This document shows positions 12,001 to 17,098 of a stretch of 64,000 bases of DNA, in pieces. The stretch is from NCBI GenBank assembly GCA_002706765.1, contig PAJV01000049.1, positions 106,416 to 170,415 of the forward strand. The letters are read 5' to 3'. The position numbers and the translations under genes were made by a program. The notes below the pieces were generated by a model. The model made no database searches and was not told where the DNA came from. It saw only the letters and a program-made list of their open reading frames with translations. Numbering within the stretch: the first letter of the stretch is position 1; every line of letters begins with the position of its first letter. Source of the stretch: Gimesia sp. (GTDB lineage: Bacteria > Planctomycetota > Planctomycetia > Planctomycetales > Planctomycetaceae).

Positions 12001-12046
12001 AGCCATGGACGATGCCTTTACCAACTGGGAAGGCCCTCTGCTTTAA
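2..12046 (+). CDS. Giant secreted beta-helix / Calx-beta / metalloprotease surface protein (5' partial)
   Basis: The frame is open to the left edge and there is no signal peptide, so the true start lies upstream; residues here count from the GTG at 41. Order seen: about five Ig-like repeats (210-800) with the recurring pattern FSEDVTGVDLSDF; four units starting with a CSLREA-like LRAAI.EAN segment (about 811, 1178, 1832, 3004), each running into Gly/Asn-rich parallel beta-helix repeats (GGGIFN, SGN) and closing with a DNGGPT.TH.LL.GS.AIDAG motif. Unit three is interrupted by a metalloprotease with HEVGHTLGLVH at 2261-2271, a likely Met-turn (IMGVGY) and a PPC-like domain, after which the helix resumes. 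Three Calx-beta repeats occupy about 2655-3000. A cohesin-like domain (3430-3570), two dockerin-type EF loops (3594, 3629), a second HEIGH site (3767) and an acidic tail finish the protein. Probable role: cell-surface adhesion or degradation; substrate unknown. Confidence 0.9.
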   Translation, partial: AYYDTDEPEFKSRVANGTAPPNPDGPFPTTSSDRRRNAQRVASRTNLNPSSGPNLGPLTGGVLDARIDFPGEPIIVTTDAPHNLISGVTVEITGAYTDEVGFYNNSLSALNGVFTITVVSTTSFVLNSTEGVDLGDYLFGGTWSVSNINNGPIRRDSFLYDGMGVSTFRIAQGFDGVNGSTFGSGGFQEGDSFFDEIRYASPVPGELSYNWDIWTPDEDTFLKPETFTFLTADISVAATDPTDDTNVGDFIISFTEDVAGVDINDFTLFRNNIDITSQLTSGMLTQMDLRTFRLNIDSILGAEGDGEYELRLVNNNTISDAKYIDPFSPISGNTPSNYLMFGDVERFTIDTYAPTVEIENVSPDPRSAAVGELIVNFSEDVTGVDLSDFVLTRDGVNVTGVVGGNLSSTPATLTQVTGSQFVLDLSKVTSLSGTYTLSINTAASSSIIDSAGNALTATGSETWVNDTLSPTGSFQSVSDGDVDSVDFTFQEAVTGVDVSDFELYRNGTLVTGGVLSVDGSPGDLNYTVNLDSALTGLNGVYTLVFLSGESEVTDASGNTAASSTDAKWNNGTDFTAPTAGIQDVSPDGSALDAGTTDIEVLINFSEPVTGLFDDDGSVPVSFYTNFELIFDDGSGPQTIDIPVGSLTGSGSFYTLNLSSLIPTYGDGLYTLNLLGNTGTIEDLAGNVFKAGATDTWRIGDPVLGASIEDIPPTILTNAGQVSISFDDGINPVNVSGVTVNDFRLMLNGQAIDLVAAGVTLTPGVGPASSYSLDLTYVTQVAGTYELTLVAAGSGITGGGNPLLANVSHSWVNSSTIDLTGGTPVFSDGVDTTAGDGIVGDGTSGTETLRAAIQEANALLGSNVIELAAGTYFLGIGGIDEDQSATGDLDIRDNLTIRGQGVGVTIIDGAELDRIFQIFAGVTLNLENLTIQNGKLTGSDDGAGIRNSGTTTLTNVEVTGNVAEDSAGGINNTGLIVIVDSTISNNTAGGGGGGLRNTGTMQISRSTISGNTTARDGGALFNAGIGTVTVSNSTFSGNSSDRSGGAIRNTATLNATNNTMTLNDAGTTGGAVSNSGTAVIQNNLIIGNTATTNPELDGNYSSLGGNLTGLVGSATGFGAGDIIDVADPTPVLDFNLADNGGPTLTHALLLGSIAIDSGININTAAQEQRGSSRILGTNVDIGAVEFGTFFVNSTEDTVDINPGDGIVADANGNITLRAAIMEANALAGDSVIILGAGVYDLTLLGSDENSSLTGDLDITDTTGSLTILGAGSGQTIINAASLTDERDRVFDIFSGADLTLQGVKITGGNVIGGSGGGIRNVGTLTLVNSLVDGNAAEIDGGGILNGQLGLQGTLILTNSDVTNNSAVDGGGIFNNDQSVISIVDSEISGNIASSDGGGIFNDLQATVDILRSSVSGNTSTEDGGGIYNNDLASMTITDSKVNNNTADQGGGIFNEEAASLTIVRTTVSGNTATQDGGGIYNDEGEVSLNQVSVLLNTAAFDGGGLYNASAGEVTITGGMFDDNSADRDGGAIANFGVSLSLNGTIIRDSEAVRNGGGLFNDQEEGAVTLFNTSFINNEAVSGGAIYNQELGVINLDLSDLLNNTASLNGGGIFNTAEATVNVERTTVDGNLAQSGAGIFNEDIAQLNLVNSTVSNNVATNNGGGLYNNSLVLANIVNATISGNEALNGAGIYNSDEGTMEITNATVFGNAATTGGGIFNDTDGFVSVANTIIAGNSATSPGPDVTGAFHSRGNNLIGVQGVSTGFTNNVQADQVGTFGTPVSAGLGALQDNGGATFTHELLGGSLARDAGNNFYAPTDDQRGFARLFDGDGNGSLVVDIGAFESGYIVTSFADSVDAVPGDGVSVDAQGRSTLRAAIIEANARVGADTILLGTGTYTLSLFGLGENGSLLGDLDITDDLTIIGAGSDRTFIDADFLDRIFHIFANINVSIRGVTLVNGNVTRVEDGGAILNFGNLTLEDVTIENSLANRGGALFNNGIVTMTDSWFHTNTAIADGGAIYNSDAGTATISLTTIEGNNAENGGGIFNSTGGTLEIIDTTIDNNTATVAGGGVFTSNEAAVGNGEGNASSSTGAQYQGEVVVVEEYVEHAIPKYENDGQEAALLSEAPPFPVGDTFNLSSLPGASHTIYLDFDGHTTTGTQWNTAFGTIVTPAYDTDGNVGSFSLAEIEVIQRTWLRVAEDFAPFNINVTTAAPPVSDLIRTDASDSRWGIRVVIGENTWYNLAGGVAYVGSFNDNLDTPTYVFNTSLIGVAEAVSHEVGHTLGLVHDGTSTEEYYAGHGGGPTGWAPIMGVGYNQDLVQWSSGEYADADNNEDDLNIITTQNGFGYRLDDHGNSTGTASNVTGGMASGIVERNTDVDYFQFTTTGGNVTIDPFFESPNLDILAILYDSSGAQIQTSNPTGALNASFTGLAAGTYFVSIEGTGEGSVSGTGYSDYGSLGQYTVMVTGQPPTVDGVGNVTISNSTISNNFAGTRGGGLLNEATIDISNVTFSGNEAGKEGGAIHNTGDMTVNNTTIYDNFTEGTGGGIYSVADTASVSIRNTIVAGNNALVGGFDLAGTITSLGHNLIGTGTSATGVIDGFNGDIVGTNAQRIDPALSILQDNGGPTQTHALLAGSRAIDAGDNTDGVSIDQRGATRPTDTTSDIGAFEIVTPTISISDVSQLETNSGTTVFQIVVSLSNANVDEVTVDYETSNGTATAGVDYAFTTGRVTFSPGETTQIIEVVVNGDTTVEDHETFFVNLFNSAGAIIGNAQSIGTIQNDEANLTISDAFVEEGPQGVNTNMNFTVSLSNPLTEIVEVDVASLISGAGLNFADANDFIASTQTITFNPGETTKTVSVQIIGDSVIENDEIFDVTLSNVQVGGSITVNETDMLAEGEIRNDDKALLSISDVTLTEDYDGGPTTTFTFTVSLSQGSSDIVEFDIETLDGPLVGGATLADGDYDYKQLHVTFASGQLSETFSVTVNNDMVNEGVETFYVELSNALNANILDGVGVGTIVDNGIVVDTLDDVVDAGDTVTSLREAINQANANPGIDNIILLPGTYDMDIAGTNENNNASGDFDILDELNIFGQGSGTTIIDADNLDRIFHTGGGVSLSLSNMSLINGDADDGGAIFAEGDTTLNQVIFQGNNADFLGGAIVSAGDLDITDAQFLNNHAGFQGGALYQYTDTATVERTTFSGNSSDGRAGAVYVASGASFDVSQSLFYLNDAGSRGGAIYNEGTITSTNVTYSENHAGSRGGAIFNTGTLSLLNNTLTLNTADQSGGGISNDSAVNASATVTLTNTIVAGNIGFLGNPDLGGDYVTLTSFNNLIGDIGAATGLTNGENGNIIGTLAAPVDPKLGILLDNGGPTRTHSLLFGSQAIDAGLNGSAPTVDQRGEARPADGDLSGTATVDIGAIELQSPPPAPLFGSGGDSSIADENTNIQISVVKQKTAVSSNGHTAALPGNADWLQEWDSFWVEVWVDTASGFGITDVLTDIAYNGAYFTATTVEFGSNFTFNRTAVIDDATGVVRNLGGSTSAANVGGTGYALLARIKFESLAGDQVEVDPADLTIEPLQLGLDVQNTQIDISGIGEVTVNVGALPETDLYPVIYDIDDNNAIDYRDLIFFTSAYNQNVFNATSPYASALDFDKSGKVDYRDLISLAGNYGKRKGGNTQVNFPANFGQKWVGNQLEVASGDDSVDQVIEAALDTWETALGVEDLDVQVIVHDFGTAQLGSGQSTVYNVDGIPVGGRVVIDDDANGLGWHVDVTDLPAGGAYDLYTVLLHEIGHVLGFTRYFSGFGSLVEEIGGELVFVGSDFTVNLDSTGLHVEDPAFADDLMSDTLDPGIRKSISAMNVQMLLESYASAQGTSGSGGAAPIFGTNQVPVEEIAEPVLIQSQEAAQTFMEQSSMSLVAPAVIKLTEEEDTNAGIQQTATFDVFQPSVFSDQQVADEIELDTSLFEDLYSSSEFEDALMDSDTDDRQLVFAHAENDSEWTLVDDLDGEQEAMDDAFTNWEGPLL

Positions 12047-12082
12047 ACTTCGATCCAATCGTGCTGAATGGAATTAGATTGA

Positions 12083-12124
12083 ACCCTCTGAAGATGACCA
12101 TCATCTTGAGAGGGTCTTTCTTTT
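12083..12124 (+). terminator. Rho-independent terminator of the giant gene
   Basis: ACCCTCT and AAGATGA pair with TCATCTT and AGAGGGT around a CCA loop, with one G-G mismatch inside a stem of 14 pairs. The stem is followed by CTTTCTTTT. It lies 37 bases after the stop codon. Confidence 0.9.
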
Positions 12125-12134
12125 GAGTGTTCTT

Positions 12135-12228
12135 GAACGCATCGCTTTTAATCAGAGTGTCTCTCAAGCTATTGTACCCGGTTCCAATAATCCGGGGAGA
12201 CGTTCCAGTAAAACGGGACACAGTCTAA
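12135..12228 (+). repeat. Dispersed intergenic repeat, copy A
   Basis: First of four related elements in the window. It begins GAACGCATC and contains CTCTCAAGCT, TACCCGGTT, CAGTAAAACGGG and CACAGTCTAA. The last 21 bases of the core are identical to copy C. It sits between the terminator of the giant gene and the TTG start at 12349. The rest of the 12047-12348 gap holds nothing else I recognise. Confidence 0.8.
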
Positions 12229-12348
12229 AATGCTCACGATTCTTTCATCCTGCGCAGTCGGTCGGTAAGATAGGATCTGAGGATTGCCCCGCCGGCAAAT
12301 CGATTTCATAGACATTTCGCACGGTCTGCTTCATGAGGAGAGTTCATT

Positions 12349-13134
12349 TTGTATTGTTTTCATTTCATCTTCAGTCGATGGCTGCTGATCTGTTGTCTGG
12401 CTGGCATGCTGGCTCCTGCCGCTGCCGCCGCGGAATGGGGGACATTGACGGGGCAGTTTATCTACACCGGTCAGGCCCCTCAGCCTGAGAAACTGGATAT
12501 CAGTCGTGATGAAGCCATCTGCGGTAAATTCAGCGATCTGATCGTCGAGCAGAGCCTGCTCACGGGGAAAAACGGGGGATTGCAGAATGTCTTCATCTAC
12601 CTGCGAGAGTCGAGCCTGGAAGATTCTCAGATTCATCCGGAGTATCTAAAACTTCCGGAAACCGTCACCATTCAGAATAAAGGTTGTATCTTTCAGCCGC
12701 ATGTGGCTGGGCTCTGGGTGAACCGACAGAAACTGCTGGCGGAAAACAAGGACTTGTGTGCGCACGGATTTCAGGTCAAAGCTTACAGGAACACCAGCCT
12801 GAACCAGGTTTTGCCACCCGGTGAAAAAATGACCCACGAGTTTGAGTATGGAGAAAAACTGCCTTTGCGGATGAGTTGCAGTATTCATCCCTGGCAGGAA
12901 GGCTGGCTGGTTGCATTGAACCATCCCTATTTCGCCACCTCAGATGAAACGGGGCGATTCAAGATTGAAAACCTCCCGGTGGGCGCCTGGGAATTTCAAC
13001 TCTGGCAGGAGAAAGCAGGTTACCTGGCAGCCAGGCCGGAGTGGAAACGGGGACGGATCAAACTGAAAATCAGACCCGGCGAAAATGACCTGGGAGTGAT
13101 CAAGGTGTCTCCTTCCGTGTTTGCAGATAAATAA
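12349..13134 (+). CDS. Exported cupredoxin-like / carboxypeptidase-regulatory-like protein
   Basis: The start is TTG with GAGGAG eight bases upstream; no better start is visible. Residues 1-28 form a signal peptide (hydrophobic run ending in AAAAA before EWG). The body resembles plastocyanin-like proteins of planctomycetes: a conserved early Cys (EAICGK), a likely copper His in QPHVAGL, then C177 and H180 in MSCSIHPW, followed by a beta module (ATSDETGRFKIENLPVGAWEF) typical of carboxypeptidase regulatory-like domains. In relatives as I remember them, the residue after HPW is Met, a possible axial ligand; here it is Gln183. Probable periplasmic copper or electron-transfer protein; partner unknown. 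It is followed 26 bases later by an EEP-family gene on the same strand and may be cotranscribed with it. Confidence 0.7.
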   Translation: MYCFHFIFSRWLLICCLAGMLAPAAAAAEWGTLTGQFIYTGQAPQPEKLDISRDEAICGKFSDLIVEQSLLTGKNGGLQNVFIYLRESSLEDSQIHPEYLKLPETVTIQNKGCIFQPHVAGLWVNRQKLLAENKDLCAHGFQVKAYRNTSLNQVLPPGEKMTHEFEYGEKLPLRMSCSIHPWQEGWLVALNHPYFATSDETGRFKIENLPVGAWEFQLWQEKAGYLAARPEWKRGRIKLKIRPGENDLGVIKVSPSVFADK

Positions 13135-13160
13135 CGCAGATAAATAACAGCGAATTGAAT

Positions 13161-13892
13161 ATGCGACTATTAAGCTACAATATTCACAAAGGCATCGGTG
13201 GCAGGGATCGTCGCTATCAGCTGGAACGCGTCATTGGGGTGATTGAACAGGAAAACCCTGACATCATCTGTCTGCATGAAGTGGACCGGAATGTCAAACG
13301 CTCGCGTTTCAATAATCAGCCAAAGATCTTTGCAGATTATTTCAACATGCAGGAGTCGCTGTATCAGCTGAATGTCAAGCTGAAAACGGGGGGCTACGGG
13401 AATCTGATTTTATCTCGCTGGAGCTTTTTGTCTCAGCATCAGATTTCATTAACGAATAAATGGCGTAAAGCCCGCGGTGCGCAGATTGTGACGATTGATT
13501 CGCCGGAAGGTGCATTTCAACTGGTCAACTTCCATCTGGGACTGGCTGAAAAGGAGCGACACTGGCAGATCAATTACCTGTTGACACATCGCCTGTTTGA
13601 GGAGGGGAATGGATATCCCACCGTAATTGTGGGTGATACGAATGACTGGCGCAATACGCTGGCGAAAGGAAAGTTTTCCGAGCATGAATTTCAGGAAGTG
13701 ACCCAGCCGCCTTCGAAGTATCGCTCGTTTCCAGCTTACATGCCTGTGGGGACTCTGGACAAGGCATTCGTTCGGGGGGCAATCACTATCAAGCATGCAA
13801 GGGTCGCAAAGTCAAAACTGGCGCGGGAAGCTTCGGATCATTTACCGCTGGTGATTGATTTTCATTTGAATACACCTGATAAAAAATCATAA
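13161..13892 (+). CDS. Endonuclease/exonuclease/phosphatase family protein
   Basis: This is an EEP-fold metal-dependent phosphodiesterase of about 243 residues. Visible motifs are the N-terminal LLSYNIHKG (metal/phosphate Asn), ICLHEVDRN (catalytic Glu and His region), VVGDTNDW-type sequence (IVGDTNDW, Asp/Asn pair) and the C-terminal SDHLP (catalytic Asp-His). No signal peptide or membrane segment is seen, so it is probably cytoplasmic. ATG at 13161 is preferred to an in-frame TTG two codons earlier because the homologous region starts directly at MRLLSYN; no strong Shine-Dalgarno site decides it. The substrate (DNA, phospholipid or other phosphodiester) cannot be told from sequence. Confidence 0.85.
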   Translation: MRLLSYNIHKGIGGRDRRYQLERVIGVIEQENPDIICLHEVDRNVKRSRFNNQPKIFADYFNMQESLYQLNVKLKTGGYGNLILSRWSFLSQHQISLTNKWRKARGAQIVTIDSPEGAFQLVNFHLGLAEKERHWQINYLLTHRLFEEGNGYPTVIVGDTNDWRNTLAKGKFSEHEFQEVTQPPSKYRSFPAYMPVGTLDKAFVRGAITIKHARVAKSKLAREASDHLPLVIDFHLNTPDKKS

Positions 13893-13921
13893 AAAAAGGC
13901 AGGACATCGATATGTCCTGCC
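13891..13921. terminator. Terminator shared by convergent genes
   Basis: GGCAGGACAT pairs perfectly with ATGTCCTGCC around a four-base loop. A run of seven A precedes the stem on plus, which is a T run when read on minus, so it best serves the mono-heme gene at 13979-14362. It also lies directly after the EEP gene. Confidence 0.85.
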
Positions 13922-13978
13922 TGTATCTCTGGTTGACATGTTCGAACACATCACGCTGAATGTGCCGACTCAGTTCAA

Positions 13979-14362
13979 CTATTCCGTTTTCGATGATGGT
14001 GGGATTTCATCTGCTTTGATGAAATCACCATAAGTTTTGCCTTCCACCGGGCTAGGCATCTTTTCTGCATCTTTGAGTGCTTTTACAATAACATCTTTAT
14101 CGGTCTGTTTGCGTTTGCCGAGTCCTTTGAAGACGGCTTCTGCGTAGTCGTTCTTTTCTTTCTTGGTTTTTCCAGGATGACAGACACCGCATTTTTTCGC
14201 GATCAGCATTTTGGAATCAGGATAAGTTTCAGCCCAGATATTCTTAAAGTTAGGACGAGCCTCAACTTTACTTTCTGCACAGAACAGCGAGAGTCCTGCA
14301 ATTGCCAGACCAAACAGTAAAGCTGTTTTCACATTCATCAGTTTCCGCATAAAATTCCTCAT
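13979..14362 (-). CDS. Small exported mono-heme c-type cytochrome-like protein
   Basis: The product has 127 residues. Residues 9-36 form a signal peptide ending near KVEA. One heme-binding CGVCH motif lies at C58-C61-H62 (AKKCGVCHPG), followed by Lys-rich sequence and a conserved-looking YAEAVFKGLGKR segment. The predicted site is the periplasm, with a role in electron transfer or as a heme-dependent partner; the redox partner is unknown. A distal Met (KMPSPV) is a possible axial ligand. The start is ambiguous: ATG at 14362 (used), 14350 or 14338; the 14350 ATG has AGGAA four bases upstream. It stands alone, convergent with the EEP gene and divergent from the sulfatase. Confidence 0.7.
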   Translation of the reverse strand: MRNFMRKLMNVKTALLFGLAIAGLSLFCAESKVEARPNFKNIWAETYPDSKMLIAKKCGVCHPGKTKKEKNDYAEAVFKGLGKRKQTDKDVIVKALKDAEKMPSPVEGKTYGDFIKADEIPPSSKTE

Positions 14363-14927
14363 ATTCTTCTAAAAAAGTAAGTGACATTTAAACTTCAATC
14401 ACTCTGGTTTGAGCCCACCAGAGATATCTGGAAGTGGTTGCCCCGTATCACGTAACGTTCCCATTGGTAATCAAATACAGGACTACCAATACATTAGAAT
14501 TATCATTTTCCACGCTGTCAACGCATCCAAGCTGCTTTAACCGGAATGCTTAATTTGAAAAAAATGGTTTACTCCATCTGTTTCAGGTCCTGAAAAAATT
14601 CCCCTGCTTAAATTGAGGGAATCGATTCAGTCTAAGTTGCATGTTGAATGCAAAATAAATTGTAAGTCTTGTTGGGTATTGATCTTAGTGAAGCAGTTGG
14701 TAGGATGGATAGAATGTGAAGCAGAAGTGTGTGTATGTCTTCTGCAGCTATCTACGTCATTATAATGTTGAGCGTTGGAGAAATAAACGAAATTTTTCAT
14801 ATTAATTCCAAAGAGAATTAACTGATCAACGTGTGTTTTCTGGCTGTCTGCCGGCGGACAGCACCCTGAATCAGACTGGTTCTCTCATCAGTAAAACTAT
14901 TGCACTCGATTCCTGAGGAGTAACACC
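14363..14927. other. 565-base divergent intergenic region
   Basis: AT-rich spacer between the minus-strand mono-heme gene and the plus-strand sulfatase. I see no ORF of quality and no tRNA. In the sulfatase leader, GCTGTC (14843) pairs with GACAGC (14857) in a short perfect hairpin without a T run. GAGGAG lies eight bases before the sulfatase GTG. Confidence 0.6.
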
Positions 14928-16253
14928 GTGAACTCATTTTTAAAGTGGTCTTTGCCTCTGCTCGTGATTTTGTGTCTCAGCCTGTTTCCCAAATCGATAC
15001 AGGCTGAACCCAAATCCAGTCATCCGAATATTGTGATGATTATTTCAGATGACCAGGCCTGGAATGATTACGGTTTCATGGGCCACGATGTGGTCGAAAC
15101 ACCCTCCCTGGATAAGCTGGCTTCTGAGAGCGCGGTATTCAAAAGAGGTTATGTTCCCGTCAGTCTCTGCCGTCCCAGTCTGATGACGATGATTACAGGC
15201 TTATATCCGCATCAACATAAAATTACCGGCAACGATCCTCCCAAAGGGATGGACCGGCAAAAGCTGTTAAAACATGTCAAAAACGTGGACTGCCTGCCTG
15301 AACTGCTGGGAAAGATCGGTTATCAAAGTTTTCAGTCTGGAAAATGGTGGGAAGGAAATCCTTCACTGGCCGGTTTCACGGCTGGGATGACTCATGGCGA
15401 TCCCAAACGGGGGGGCCGCCATGGCGATCTGGGATTGAAAATCGGTCGGGAAGGTATGACGCCCGTATTTGACTTCATTGACGGTTGTGGTGACAAACCA
15501 TTTTTCCTGTGGTATGCTCCTTTTCTGCCCCATACTCCTCATAATCCGCCACAACGACTGTTAGACAAGTATCGCAGTTCTGATTTGCCTATCGAATTGT
15601 CTTATTATTATGCGATGTGTGAATGGTTTGATGAAACCTGTGGGCAGTTGATGAGTCATCTGGATGAAAAAGGTCTCACAGAAAATACCATCGTGGTGTA
15701 TGTCACCGATAACGGCTGGATTCAATACGTGCCCGAAACGGATCAGGAACGCCAGAAAATGAAACGGCGTTTTCGGTACGCTCCCAAATCGAAACGGAGC
15801 CCCTATGATGGCGGAATTCGGACCCCCATCATGTTTCGCTGGCCGGGAAAAATTAAACCGGCCGAGTATGATACACTGGTCAGCAGCATTGATATCGCAC
15901 CCACTCTGCTTGCAGCTGTCGGCCTGAAACCGTCCCGGGAAATGCAGGGGATCAACTTACTGGAGGTAATGCGCCAGGACGGGAAAACAGACCGTGATGC
16001 TCTGTTTGGTGATATTTATGAGCACGATATGATCGATATCGACGATCCTGCTTCCAGCCTGAAATACCGCTGGTGCGTCCAGGGAGACTGGAAGGCAATC
16101 TTTCCGAGTTCGCGGCTGAAAGAGGAAAAAGTGGAATTGTACAACATCACCGCAGATCCCTTCGAGCAGCAGAACCTGGTTTCGGAGAATCCTGAAAAAG
16201 CCAGGCAGCTTTTGAAACTGACAGACCAGTGGTGGGATCCAGGTGCCCATTAG
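14928..16253 (+). CDS. Exported sulfatase (arylsulfatase family)
   Basis: Hydrolyses a sulfate ester; planctomycetes use many such enzymes on algal sulfated polysaccharides, but the substrate here is not readable. GTG start with GAGGAG spaced eight bases. A signal peptide covers about 1-26 (LLVILCLSLFPKSIQA). Metal-site residues appear as D41-D42-Q43 and D261-N262 (VVYVTDNGW). The formylglycine motif is C81-R-P-S-L85, followed by MTMITGLYPHQH. The canonical fifth position is Arg; Leu here departs from CxPxR, though I remember CRPSL in planctomycete homologs. At 441 residues it is normal for a minimal sulfatase. C-terminal sequence (EKVELYNITADPFEQQNL) is typical. No maturase gene is present in the window. 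A repeat copy and a terminator follow directly. Confidence 0.9.
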   Translation: MNSFLKWSLPLLVILCLSLFPKSIQAEPKSSHPNIVMIISDDQAWNDYGFMGHDVVETPSLDKLASESAVFKRGYVPVSLCRPSLMTMITGLYPHQHKITGNDPPKGMDRQKLLKHVKNVDCLPELLGKIGYQSFQSGKWWEGNPSLAGFTAGMTHGDPKRGGRHGDLGLKIGREGMTPVFDFIDGCGDKPFFLWYAPFLPHTPHNPPQRLLDKYRSSDLPIELSYYYAMCEWFDETCGQLMSHLDEKGLTENTIVVYVTDNGWIQYVPETDQERQKMKRRFRYAPKSKRSPYDGGIRTPIMFRWPGKIKPAEYDTLVSSIDIAPTLLAAVGLKPSREMQGINLLEVMRQDGKTDRDALFGDIYEHDMIDIDDPASSLKYRWCVQGDWKAIFPSSRLKEEKVELYNITADPFEQQNLVSENPEKARQLLKLTDQWWDPGAH

Positions 16254-16338
16254 GGTGCATCACAATAGGGGCTCTCAGTCTGTTATACCCGGTTCAGATT
16301 GCCCTGAAGACGCTCCAGTAAAACGGGCCACAGTCTAA
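16254..16338 (+). repeat. Dispersed intergenic repeat, copy B
   Basis: Starts right after the sulfatase stop codon with GGTGCATCACA and contains CTCTCAGTCT, TACCCGGTTC, CCTGAAGACGCTC, CAGTAAAACGGG and CACAGTCTAA. It is the shortest copy, with an internal deletion relative to copies A and C between the first block and CTCTCA. Confidence 0.8.
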
Positions 16339-16352
16339 GTGCAAATGATAGA

Positions 16353-16392
16353 AAATCAGAGCAGCCCGTCGCTGGACTGCTCTGATTTCTTT
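16353..16392 (+). terminator. Terminator downstream of sulfatase and repeat copy B
   Basis: AAATCAGAGCAG pairs perfectly over 12 bases with CTGCTCTGATTT, loop of 12, followed by CTTTG. The sulfatase transcript should therefore include repeat copy B in its 3' untranslated region. Confidence 0.85.
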
Positions 16393-16520
16393 GCCACTTT
16401 TAAAGAACAGGAAAGTCAGACTTCACCTGGTTTCCTTTTTCACTCACATCTCCTGGACAGACCAGTCGAATCGACGGTGTCGATTTAATTGTGAGATCAT
16501 AAGGCTACCTGGGATGTTCT

Positions 16521-16838
16521 TTAATGACGATGGTGGCGTCGTCCACCATGCCAGTGTCCTGTCTGGTGATAGTCATAGTGACCTGGTACGTAATGATAAT
16601 GGTTTCTGTGGCGCTGGAAGCCACCGGGATGATAGTCATAATGGCTGGTATCATGCCAGAATGAGTGACGGCGTCCATGATAATAAGGGGTGCGGTTATA
16701 GCCCCGGTTTCCATAATACCCGCCAAAACCATTACCCAGAGTAATTCCGAAATTCACGCCACCAGCTTGAGCCGTGGATGTCGTTCCCACGAATGCCAAA
16801 CCTGCGAATGCGACACAAATGATCAATAATTTTTTCAT
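16521..16838 (-). CDS. Small exported His/Gly/Tyr-rich protein
   Basis: 105 residues with a clear signal peptide (1-25, MKKLLIICVAFAG to TAQA). The ATG is preceded by AGAGAG. The mature part is about 80 residues dominated by His, Tyr, Gly and Arg (HYDYHPGGF, HYDYHQTGHWHGGRRHHRH), with about twenty His. Such composition suggests metal binding or a structural wall role; no enzyme domain is visible. A plus-strand reading frame across the same bases is an artefact of the biased codons. Convergent with the sulfatase across its terminator. Confidence 0.75.
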   Translation of the reverse strand: MKKLLIICVAFAGLAFVGTTSTAQAGGVNFGITLGNGFGGYYGNRGYNRTPYYHGRRHSFWHDTSHYDYHPGGFQRHRNHYHYVPGHYDYHQTGHWHGGRRHHRH

Positions 16839-17098
16839 CTCTCTATTCCTTAAAAGAAATCACAGTCTTGTTTGATTTTCACGACCGCTTTTGAAAGATG
16901 TTAAAAAGCAGGGATTGTGCCAATTAAACGGGAAATGCTGTAAGTGGCTTTTAGGATTGGCTTTAATGAAAATGACGCTAATCAGGATAAAGTAGAGTGT
17001 GCGCTCAAAATGATAAAAGTGACATCGTTTTGATGATTGTTTGCCGACCGTTTTCGGCAGAAAGCTGCAGATGGCAATTCCGTCAGAGGCTTTAAGGG

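Noticed and set aside
14843-14862. Hairpin in the sulfatase leader as a riboswitch or attenuator
   Set aside because: Six base pairs only, no alternative pairing or T run and no known RNA motif.
16391-16744. Plus-strand open frame overlapping the His-rich protein gene
   Set aside because: The minus frame has a signal peptide and a ribosome site; the plus frame has neither and overlaps the sulfatase terminator.
17042-17059. Hairpin TGCCGA/TCGGCA downstream of glnE as a terminator
   Set aside because: Only six pairs and no T run in the minus direction.
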